Shown here: positions 54,844 to 64,000 of the stretch, piece after piece | How positions within the stretch are numbered: the stretch's first letter is position 1 | Layout of the letters: every line of letters begins with the position of its first letter | Assembly (NCBI GenBank): GCA_905178155.1 | Contig: CAJINV010000005.1 | Coordinates: 6,780,153-6,844,152, forward strand | Source: Amoebophrya sp. A120 | Lineage: Eukaryota > Sar > Dinophyceae > Syndiniales > Amoebophryaceae | DNA: 64,000 nucleotides | Reading direction: 5' to 3' | Notes under the pieces: model-generated | Seen by the model: the letters and a program-made list of their open reading frames with translations, nothing else | Told to the model about the DNA's origin: nothing | Database searches by the model: none | Position numbers and translations under genes: made by a program

Positions 54844-57800
54844 ATGAAGCAACAACAGCAGCGAACCTCGCTCCGGGCCGCTGCTGGTCCTCGGTTTCGG
54901 CTGCCTCTACTGGTTAATATCCTACCGTTGCAACCGCTTTTATTTAACAGCTTGTTGCTTCTAGGATCGTCATGCGTTGTACAGTTTTTTCTACCCAGCG
55001 CCGTGGAGGTTTCCGCATCCCATGTTCGGCGTCGTTCTCGAGAGGCCGATTATAGTCTTTCTGAAACATCAGAAGAAGACTCTGAGCAAGAAGAAGACTA
55101 CTCCTCTTCCGGCTCGGAAGACGACGGGGAGTACTATCGTCAGGTGGTCCGCGCAATTTCTTCCAGGGACATCGGTAGACAACCACTATCCCTCGTTCTC
55201 ACGCGGAGGAATTTGCAGCCAGGGGTAGTTCTTCCGGGGGCACAGCAGCTCGCCCCAAGTCCACCGTCTTCTTCTTCTTCTAGCGGTTTGGTCAGCAGCG
55301 TGCCTGAGGACCACTACTACAGCGACGGGAGCGGTCCAGTCCGTAGCGTGCCCGAGGACCACTACAGCGAGGGCGGGGAGCAACGTAGTACTGATAGGAG
55401 CGAAAGCGAATTGTATACTGGTTCTACTTCGAGCGAAGAAGGTCGGAGTCGGAGTCGCAGTAAGTCGTTTTCATCCACTACTAGTCGGGATAGAAGCCAT
55501 CGTCGGGGACGAGGTCGGAGTGGAAGTGGTAGTCGAGCCTCAAGTCGTAGAGCCCGTAGCGCTTCGTCTGGTCGTCGTTATACGAGCCGACAGCGTGGGG
55601 ATGAAATAAGAAAATCGAAATCCGCACCTCGTACTACTAGTACCCCCGCCGCGCCAGCCATGATCGTCTCCGCTCCTGGGACGATGATTCTCCAGGGAAC
55701 TACACAGGATCAGTATCAACAACCGCACACTGGACCAGGGCACCAGGTCTTGGGTTTCCCGGATAATTTGAATTTTTTCCCGGTGCAAGTTTCCAAGTTC
55801 CTCACCAAAAACGAGAATAAAGAGTTCTGCAACGGTTTGAACGGAGTCGACGGGGGTGCCTTTTTGCAGCGTAAGCTGTCGCACGAACAGGAAATTGAAG
55901 TGAACTATGGGCTGGTCCGGCATTTGGTACAAATCCAGCACGACCCGTTTGGCGCGTTGCTCGGAGCCCATCGGGCGGAAGAGTTCCTTCGGAACGAGGA
56001 AAAAGCGATTGCCAATAATTACTACAATGCTCAGGCTGCGCACCTGTTTCGCTTTCTGCGCGACCGAGATTTGGTGAGAGGACAGGGGAACCCTCGTCAA
56101 AGCGGGGGGCACAGAAATACTGCGAGGAAGAAGATCATGAAGAGGATTCGGGCAAGATACACGTCACTTTTGGAGAATGTCCGGAACCAGTGGGAGTGGC
56201 GTCTGCTGGAGTCCAGCAAGAACAACAACTCCCGTCGCTCTACCAGGGTGGAATTGTTGCAGCGCTTCCGGTCCCGGGAGCGAAATTTGCAACACCGGCA
56301 TGCTCGGTGTTTGCACAAGGATAACCCGGGTGGGCGAACAAAATACTCGAGCTGGTGGTTTCAGTCCCAAAAATTTTCACATGCGCGAACTGTACAAGAA
56401 CTGATCATGTCAGAAGTTGCGAATCCGGCGGATGAAGGGGATAGAATCAGGTTCAAAGAAGATAACATGCTGTGGCTACCGGCTTTTCTTTTGCCGCGGA
56501 TCAGCCATGCGGCGTGGACCGACATGCTGTTACCAGGACCACGACAGGAAGATGCGGCGAGGTGGTCTCCTACTCTTGGTACTACTAGTACTACACCGCT
56601 AGGTGAAGACCACTTCTATCAGGGAACTACAAAAACGTCTGAGTACGACGCTTTTTGCGCCCAACTGTTTGACGCATTCTCGGCGCACAAGCAACACGAC
56701 GAGGAACAAGAAAAGCTCCTGGCCGACGCCTTTGCGTCTTCGCTGACGTTATCACCAGCATCATATCCTGCGTGGTCATCTGCACATCAGGAAATAAGAA
56801 CACCGCAAAGCTCTTCCACGTGGAGGTCCGGCTTTGTTGGTACTGGCGCAGCTGCCAGCTCGACTGCAGGAGCGGGCCCAAGGAACAATAATTCCACTGC
56901 TCCACAACATGCCGGAGTACAACATAACCTTAACCCGCAAGAACATCAAGAAGTGGAACAAGTTCTTCCGACGGTGCTGCAATTTTGCAGGAGCAAGAAC
57001 AAGTTCACAACCAGGACTACACCCCGGCAGCAGCAAGATGACAAACTCGCACTGGTCGAGAACAAGGCAAAAAAACACCTGGCAAAGCGTTTGAGACACT
57101 ATAACTCGCCGATGGATCCCCAACTGCTTTGGGTACATCTGAAAGACGAATACAAATTCCAGCTTGCCGCGCTGTATGACTCCCAGCCGGTGGTGCTGCA
57201 GGATTTTTTCTTCACGGCCCTAACGTCGTTGAAGGTTGCTGCGGCCCCAGGCGGTCCTGATGATCGTCCTGATTTAAGTTCTTTTCATTTCCTCGAACAG
57301 ATTCGAGAATTACTTTCGCTGGAGGACTATGGATTGTAAAAATGTCTGGGTCTGGAAGAATTCATGTTTGTCATGCTTGTCTGGCCCGACTCTTAAATCT
57401 GTCACGCACGTTACCCAAGAGCTTCGTTTTTCTGTGATGCAGAAGCGCAGTCTGTCATGCAGAATAGGCAACACCTAGGAGCTCAGAAACTTGCCATGCT
57501 GAGCCAGCATTTGTAGCCTCATCATGAGACGCCACCCAGCATCACAAGTCCCTAGACCCAGACATTTTTACATTTGATAAGGACGAGAATAGTTGGACAG
57601 TGCAGGCTCAGATTTTCGACGTGGACTATTCGAGTGAAGAACCTATTGCCGAGCAAACAATTGAGCTTCAAGATGTAGTTGTACGAGAGGACTTGTTCTC
57701 AATCCAGCAGGACCACGAGCAGAAGTTCATGCCAGGAAGAGCCAAGAAGAGCATGCCACTGAAAAAGCTAAATGAATCAAAATCTCGCGACGCTCTCTTA

Positions 57801-59079
57801 CTCCTGTTGCAGAGCCATGTTGCTTCCTCGACGTTTTTTCCAAACGGTGATGAGTGGGCTGTGCGGCACGGGGAGAACTCAGACAAAATCTTCGTCGTGG
57901 GTGAGTTTGACAGTGAATTGACCATTGACCAGGAAGTTTCGCCGGCCCCACCACGGTATCAATTGTAAAAATGTCTGGGTCTGGAGGCTTGCAACCTGTG
58001 ATGCGCATTTCAGACCACAGGAAAATCTCTCATGCATGGAAAGCAAAAGTTGCCCATATCTTGTAACCAAAACAGCCGATCTGTCATGCGGATCAGGCAT
58101 TGAGAAGCTGTCGTAAGATTTGTGATGCTAGACCCGTATTCTAGACCAACCTTCTGGGGCAACCAGAACCTGCATGACAAACTTCTGCACTCTACTTCCA
58201 GACCCAGACATATTTGCATTTGATACACGGGTTCTGAGAAGGGGGGAATCAAGAGGACGAACAATACGGCGGAACTTTCAGGTATGGCGTTCTCAAACGT
58301 TACATTCTCAACTGTTACATGATTTGTCATGCAAAATGATCATCAAGATCCACACTATCAAGCTGCTTCGCATGACAAATTTGCGAATGGCTAAACAGCG
58401 CCCAAATCTGTTCGGAATTTGTAATGCTACAGATGCAACCTCCCTCCTTTCACTTTTCCCATTCTTGCATGACAAATCCATGTAACACTTGAGAATGTAA
58501 CAGTTGAGAACGCCATATCAGGTTGGCTACGAGTTCCGGGTTGAGGAGTACGTACCGCTTCCAGGGTCGTTTTTCGATAAACCAGAACGGGAAGAGGATT
58601 TTTATCATGGTGAAACACGAAGAACGGTACCACTAAAGGGACCACCACCACCATCATCACTACCAGCATCATCTTCCCGACAACATCAAGAACCGGCAAT
58701 ATTAAGCAATCGACTTCGTTTCGAGAACCGCTTGAAAAAGGAGGAGGCCGCGGCCCAAAGCATCGCCAATCGGACCAAGTTCGCGGCAATGCACTTCACA
58801 CTGACGCTGGTCGACTGGAAGGACCTTGCGAACGCGGGGTTCGACATTCGGTCCTGGACAAACGCAGATTTCGATTTTGACCGTCGTCGTCGTGGAGGTC
58901 ATAGTTCCAACGCGAGGTGGGACGATGAAACAGGTGGCGTTCATCGTGGTAAAAAAATTTTCGACGGCTGGACCGTGATCGGAAGTGACGAATACGACTA
59001 TGATCAGCGTAGAAGGAATTTACCGCACGGGCCGAGGTTGTATTTCCGTCTCGTCTTCAAACCGCCGGCCGGCAACTAG
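54844..59079 (+). CDS. Unrecognised family, member 3 (signal anchor, RS-rich)
   Basis: Four exons: 54844-57327, 57585-57956, 58231-58282, 58523-59079; 1154 aa; all three introns are introners. The ATG at 54844 was chosen because the frame upstream lacks an ATG. A long hydrophobic stretch (LLVNILPLQPLLFNSLLLLG) near residue 25-60 suggests a signal anchor. Residues ~195-265 are Ser/Arg-rich (SRSRSKSFSS, RGRGRSGSGSRASSRRARS). The family motifs are FFPVQVSKFLTKNENKEFC, GLVRHLVQIQHDPFGALLG, FLLPRISHAAWTDML, YEFRVEEYV and the ending LYFRLVFKPP, each with a counterpart in the gene at 42155. Function unknown. Confidence 0.78.
57328..57584 (+). mobile_element. Introner, family A (subtype A2)
   Basis: TATGGATTGTAAAAATGTCT ... 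GACATTTTTACATTTGATA, perfect target duplication AGGAC. Removal joins L-E-D-E-N-S-W. Confidence 0.89.
57957..58230. mobile_element. Introner, family A
   Basis: TATCAATTGTAAAAATGTCT ... GACATATTTGCATTTGATA, perfect target duplication CACGG. Removal joins P-P-R-V-L-R-R. Confidence 0.89.
58283..58522 (+). mobile_element. Introner, family H
   Basis: TATGGCGTTCTCAAACGTTA ... ACAGTTGAGAACGCCATA, perfect target duplication TCAGG. Removal joins N-F-Q-V-G-Y-E. Best example of the doubled terminal unit. Confidence 0.92.
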
Positions 59080-60818
59080 TCGAGCCTCGTTCATAATATT
59101 AGCACCTGGGAAGATCGCAGGAGCAAATTTTTTGAAGGACGGTGATCTAGCGAAAGTGATTAGCAGATAGTATCGTGTTCAGAACTTGAATTTTTACAGA
59201 AGAAAAAGCAAGAACTCACTCCTTGTTGTATTATCTATCATGTTTTGCAGAAAGAACTCACTCGGCGCACGAGCGCCAGCTTGTACAAGTAGCTCTTTCT
59301 GCTTCCTGCGGAGATCTTAGGAAGTCCTGCAGAGATGTAGTTTTTTTCAATTTACCATATTTTTAACTCTTCTTTTGAACAACTACTATCTTCATCTTGC
59401 CGCCGAGCGGCATTCGCTTTCACGATTATGCTATGGCCCTGACGGAAAGGACTATCAGAGGGAAGTGTGCTGCTGCAGAACATGCCCGGAGAGGGGCTTC
59501 ATCGTGTGCACAGCGTGCAGTAGGCTCGTAGAACTCATTTATAATGAAATAGCACTAAAGCAGGTAATATGCAAGAAGTACTTCATTTTTGGATCGAAAA
59601 GATTCCTCTAAAGCCAGCCCTTAGAGAGACTTGACTGAAAATTATTCAAGAAACAAGGACATTCGAACTAAAAAGATCTAGTCTGACATGCGAAATATCA
59701 TGTACAATGAACGCCTTTTTTTTTGTATGATGAAAGAAAGTCTGCCGCGTTTTTTTCGTTTTCGGCAAGACCGATGCACGTAGTACTACGTACCTCAAAG
59801 AAGCGCAGCTGACAATCTAGGTGAAGCAAGAGCTGCAGAAGCAAAAAAAAATGTCATAACAGACCGTGATATTCACGAAAGAGTTATTCTCGTCTATACC
59901 GTCATTCTCATTCATTAAATTTCAAGTAATCTTCACGGAGGTTCGCGTTTACCTCGTGAACAACGGATGACGAAAGAGATTGTTGACGAACTGCAATTTT
60001 TGCATTCAGTCAAGAACCATTAAGCAATGGCTGTACAATGCTATCGTGGTGTGCAATACAAGAAATCGCTCGTAAGTCTTGAAGTTGTCAAGAATTATCG
60101 TGGGAAATGCCTGTCGTATACAAGAACGACGTCCGTGATTTATGCTGAGATTTTTAGGATCCTAGGCTGTCTTGTTTTCCATGTGGTCGTGGCGGTCGTG
60201 ACTCTGACTACTGTACATCCATTCCAATGCGGAAGCTGCTCGTCCCGTCTGTCGGTCCCAAGTCAATTTCATCGTAGGTCCTCTCGTAGGTGTGATCTGG
60301 TATTGTCTGCTCCACCGTCGTCAAAACTTTCCTTGTCGTGCTGGTCCAGTAGTACAATCTTTTCCATAAATCGTGGCTCCGTAGTACGTATCTATAGATA
60401 CCGGTTTTCAAGAACACTTTGGTGAAAGCGAAAAAAGTGGAAGCATGTCATCTTCTCTATCTTCGTGGAATCTATTTCGTTTTCGTGAAGTAACATTGGT
60501 GCGGCCAGTCGTTTTACTTAATCCGCGGCACTACATCAACTACAACAACTCGTAGGCTTCAATTGTTGTATCTGCCTTTGCTATAAATCTAAATGAGTCG
60601 TGCTGTAAGAACTGAAAACATCTTAAGCAGGTTTTTTTTTCGAATGGGGACGAACAGGGTAGTTGTGCGCAGTTTTTTTCTTTTGTAATCTAGGAAACAC
60701 TTTTTCAAACCAGAAATCAAATCCGACGTGTCGCGTTGTACCGCCCAACTTCGTCAGCACAACACTGCCATCATCTACTTTCGAATCTTCAGAGAGTCCC
60801 TGCTGACACAGAAACAAG
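59080..60818. other. Intergenic, one small Cys-rich ORF
   Basis: A 78-codon plus-strand ORF at 59375-59611 contains VCCCRTCPERGFIVCTACS, possibly zinc-binding, but is too short to call. No introner pair. Confidence 0.5.
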
Positions 60819-63575
60819 ATGACGAAGTTTATCATGTGTAAAAATTCCGCTATCCTCTCGTGCGCAGCTCTCCTGGCCGCTGCTTTCCAGGTGGAGCAAC
60901 AAGTAAGTCCTGTCGTAGGCCTCGGCACAGTGAAGCAGCAATCCCTTCTCCGCCGCCGCGGGAACAGCAGGAGAACGAAAAAGGAGGTAGAAAACAAGCA
61001 TGTAGATGCTGCAAGAACTTTATCTTCCGAAGAGGGAGCGAGGGCGGATGGTACAGAAGGAACATCACTTTCATTCCCCCGGGCGAGCAACTTGTTGCAG
61101 AAGAAAGCGACTGTGTCGGCGCAGCACAACGCTGGGCTGCTGACCAAAGGGCCGCTCACATTGGTCCGAGACGAGGAAGAGGACCTTGGTGTTTCTCATG
61201 CTGTCCAACACGCACAAGAGGTGGACGGTGCAGCAGATCGAAAGGTGGGCACGGGCACGGCGGAGAAATTGAATTGGGAGGACAAAGACACCGATCTGAA
61301 AGCGGTTGTTCGCAACACCACCGATGTTCATGACGGAGATCTCGTGTCCTCCTTTTCGTCTACAACGATGGAGACCTCCGCGAAACTACAGGAGAAGAAA
61401 AGCCAGATGTTGACCACGACGACGGCGAGAAAAAACCAACTCGGCTTCCACATGTACTCCCAGCGGTTTCAAAATCGCATGCGACTCTCCTTTTCCCTCA
61501 ACCTGTTCGAAAACGGGATTGAGGGGGTGGCGGAGAGGATGGGGAACGTGGCGCGGATGTTCACTGACCCAGGGGAAGCGATCAACGAGATGAAAGAGTA
61601 CGTCTTTCAACAACTGGAGAAAGTGGCGAAGCAGGTGTCTGAAATGGGGTTTTCCAACCTGATTTGGAAGTTGGTCGAGTTGGTCATTTATCCTGTGCAA
61701 AAGTATCGTACTCGTATTGCAATCGTGCATTACAATTTTTTTTCTCAACGTAAATCCGCATTACAAATTTCATTTCTCATGCTGAGCTAATTTGTAATGC
61801 ATTTATACGAATACGATACTTTTGCAATGCATATCATTGGCGGCGATAAAGTCGACATGCTGAAGCCGTTTCTAGTGCAGTGTGCGGATAAATTTCGCAC
61901 TCTGTTGAGTCAGATCATGGGCAGTACCACGTCGCAGGCGCTGGATGGGTTGATGGCAGGTGGAACTAGTACATCTGGAACAAGTACTACGGAAGACGAG
62001 GAAATGGAAAATGAAGACGGCAGCAGTAGTACAAGCTCTAGCAGTTCCTCTTTTGCACAAAAAAGTAGAAAGACGACCACGAGCAGCAAAATGCGTTTTT
62101 TCAAGGCGAAATTGTTATCTTCCGGAAACAACGCCAACGACAAAATTATGCAGAACAAGGTCGCCCCTTCGGAGGTTTCCGGCGCGTTTTCGTCGCTTTT
62201 CAAGATGGAGCTGTTCACGGCGGATGGCTTCTTGAAAGCGTTCAAGGATCTGGTAAGTCACGTGAAGGAAATGATCAAAAGCCAGTTCATGCCGGACGTT
62301 TTTACCGCGTCCCTCACAACCTATGAGAGTGCACAACTCCACCCCCTCCCGCTCATTCGCATTGCATGAACGGCAATACAAACACCAGCACACGTGGAGC
62401 CTGCGCATGACAAATTCATGCGCCTAGTCGTGTAGCACTGTTTGGACTTCCTGAATCTGTCATGCAAACAAGGCCGCAGGGAAGCCCTTGGATTTGGGCT
62501 TTTGCATGACAAATGAGGGGGAGGGGGAGTTGTGCACTTTCATATCACCTTCCTGCATTCCATCGGCGAAATGGTCACGGAGTTTATCACCGAGAACATG
62601 GGAAAGTATGCAATGCAAAAGCATCGTACTCGTAGTAATTGCAAACATGCATTACAGATCTTGTTCCCAAGCTAGATCCGCATTACAAATTTTATTTCTC
62701 ATGCTGAGGAAATTTGTAATGCAATTTATACGAATACGATACTTTTGCAATGCATAGAAAGCCCTTTGACACCATTGTCGCTGCGGGGAAGAAGTTACAG
62801 TCGGACTTCAACAATTTCGTCGGGGGCTTACAAGACGGACTCGACCAGGTGGGGGAGCAGTTCGAGGACTTCGCGGACAACGTCGGCAATGCCGCAAAGG
62901 ACGTCGGCAACCGCATGACAGACGCAGCGAACGATGTGAAGAGTGGCTTCAAAGACGCGGCCAGTGCCATGAAAGACAGCATGCAGGAGGGCTGGGATTA
63001 TGCATTGCAAATATGTCTGGGTCTGGGAGATTGCGAGATTTGTCATGCTAGTGTAAGTAGCATGACTCTGAACTTTGTATTGCGCGGCCGCGAAGAGCTC
63101 TTCTTGCCTGTCATGCAAGAACGCAGTTGGTCATTCGGAGTACGCAACTCAGAACCACGGAATAAAAACTTGTCATGCTCGGCAGCGCATTAGAGTGTGC
63201 TCACTATTTCCTTTCTTGCATCACAAGTTTATTCCAGACCCAGACATACTTGCAATGCATAGGGATCGCCTCTCCTGGTCCCGACGACGTGGCAGATCCA
63301 GTAGTTTTCTGCTACGAGGGATGAAAAGTTTTGCTCCTTTCGATACGGTTGTTCTGGACCACCACCCTGAAACCGTGATGTCTGGCGCTTCTTCTCCCCT
63401 CGAAGATGGCGACGACGACGACGACGACCAAGGAGTTTCGTTTTTCGAGCGAAAAGTGAAACATTTCGAGGCGAAATACTTGGCCGCGGTGAAGAACGGC
63501 ACTACGTCAGTTCTCGCTGGTGCTGCCCCTGCGACGTTACAAACGGCGACCCCCGTTACCGTCCTCGCACGATAA
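60819..63575 (+). CDS. Secreted protein with amphipathic repeat tail
   Basis: Five exons: 60819-61688, 61839-62321, 62550-62606, 62762-62998, 63267-63575; 651 aa; all four introns are introners. Residues ~8-25 (AILSCAALLAAAFQVEQQ) form a clear signal peptide. The middle has helical segments (NRMRLSFSLNLFENGIEGVA, MLKPFLVQCADKFRTLLSQI) split by a Ser/Thr/Glu-rich linker. Exon 4 encodes an LEA- or apolipophorin-like amphipathic stretch with ~11-residue periodicity (DFADNVGNAAKDVGNRMTDA, then NDVKSGFKDAASAMKD). The tail is acidic (EDGDDDDDDQG) and ends VTVLAR. Likely exported or in the secretory pathway and lipid- or membrane-contacting; family not recognised. Confidence 0.78.
61689..61838 (-). 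mobile_element. Introner, family D
   Basis: TATCCTGTGCAAAAGTATCG ... ACGATACTTTTGCAATGCATA, perfect target duplication TCATT. Removal joins E-L-V-I-G-G-D. Confidence 0.92.
62322..62549 (+). mobile_element. Introner, family G
   Basis: TATGAGAGTGCACAACTCCA ... GGGAGTTGTGCACTTTCATA. Imperfect target duplication CAACC/TCACC. Removal joins L-T-T-F-L-H-S. Confidence 0.87.
62607..62761 (-). mobile_element. Introner, family D
   Basis: TATGCAATGCAAAAGCATCG ... ACGATACTTTTGCAATGCATA, perfect target duplication GAAAG. Removal joins M-G-K-P-F-D-T. Confidence 0.92.
62999..63266 (+). mobile_element. Introner, family A (subtype A2)
   Basis: TATGCATTGC, then AAATATGTCTGGGTCTGG ... CCAGACCCAGACATACTTGC ending AATGCATA; perfect target duplication GGGAT. 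Removal joins G-W-D-R-L-S-W. Confidence 0.91.
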
Positions 63576-64000
63576 CGAGACCAGGACGAAGCCAAAACGA
63601 AGCCAATCGGGCAGCTTTTACAAGGGCCCACCTCTGGCAACGCAAAACGCCGGCAAGTTTTCCCATAGTGGTCGGCCGAGACATTTACAGGGCCCCCAGC
63701 CTCTGGCGTTTCTGCTGCAAGTAAGCGGGGGCGCCATTTGCGTTGTTCGCTCTGTGGGCTCGGGCGCATCGCCTTAAGCATAGGGAGAAGCTAGCCGGCG
63801 ACGCAGCGTGCCGCCGGGCTCAATTTTTGAGCCGCATGGCACTACAGCAAACGCAAAAGGCCCTGGCTGTCGGCGTCGCAGCGCTTTGCGCTTCCCACAT
63901 GCCCAGGGGGCGCCGCTTTCGTCTTGCCTGCCTGTGGCTACTATGCGAAGCCCCAGCGCCCCGCGCAGTGCCTGCTATATTCAAATCGTTACGGCCGCAC
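63576..64000. other. Downstream region, one small hairpin
   Basis: GC-rich, no gene seen. GGCTCAATTTTTGAGCC at 63817-63833 can form a 7-bp stem; role unknown. Confidence 0.5.

Noticed and set aside
59375-59611. Small Cys-rich ORF as a zinc-finger gene
   Set aside because: Only 78 codons, spacing of cysteines fits no known finger, and no flanking exon is evident.
1552-63266. The repeated hairpin elements as a CRISPR array or as transcription terminators
   Set aside because: Copies are hundreds to thousands of bases apart, of several families, lie inside coding sequence and have target duplications; the genes are eukaryotic.

Overview
This window looks like nuclear DNA of a dinoflagellate-lineage protist, most likely an Amoebophrya-like (Syndiniales) parasite. 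Three things point there. Every convincing host gene lies on the + strand. The genes encode motile-cilium proteins. The coding sequences are invaded by short intron-like elements ('introners') with terminal inverted repeats and 5-bp target-site duplications, which splice without GT-AG ends; invasive introns of this kind are known from Amoebophrya. There is no RNA evidence here. All exon models come from reading frame, target duplications and comparison of paralogues. In each introner entry the interval is the element plus its 3' target-duplication copy, that is, the stretch whose removal restores the frame. Family letters (A-I) and orientation signs are my own labels.

Layout. 129-3767: a membrane-anchored EF-hand protein of unknown function. 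4692-17240: CFAP57/WDR65 copy A, 24 exons, with a 5'-truncated LINE inside one intron. 18958-21154: a CEP164-like WW plus triple B-box protein. 22637-29027: CFAP57 copy B, 16 exons. These last three genes form a probable ciliary cluster. 30299-36752: a very long low-complexity, coiled-coil, AT-hook protein. 36753-42154: mostly non-genic, with a tyrosine-recombinase fragment between 55-bp direct repeats. 42155-47260, 50482-53336 and 54844-59079: three diverged members of one unrecognised family. 47608-49895: a segment between 53-bp direct repeats carrying a minus-strand nuclease-like ORF. 60819-63575: a secreted protein with an amphipathic repeat tail.

The main story is the introner system. 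I count 48 elements in nine terminal-repeat families (A 18, D 12, H 5, B 4, C 3, G 3, E, F and I one each). All 48 lie in coding sequence, and I see none with paired ends in about 17.8 kb of intergenic DNA. Thirty-six have perfect 5-bp duplications. Removing them, together with the conventional introns, gives ORFs of 752, 1314, 417, 1303, 2093, 1085, 853, 1154 and 651 codons, every total a multiple of three. Families A, B, D and H occur in both orientations and both orientations are removed. The two CFAP57 copies share no intron position, so the insertions are younger than the duplication. Two conventional GT-AG introns contain recognisable D-family cores, which suggests that introners age into ordinary introns.
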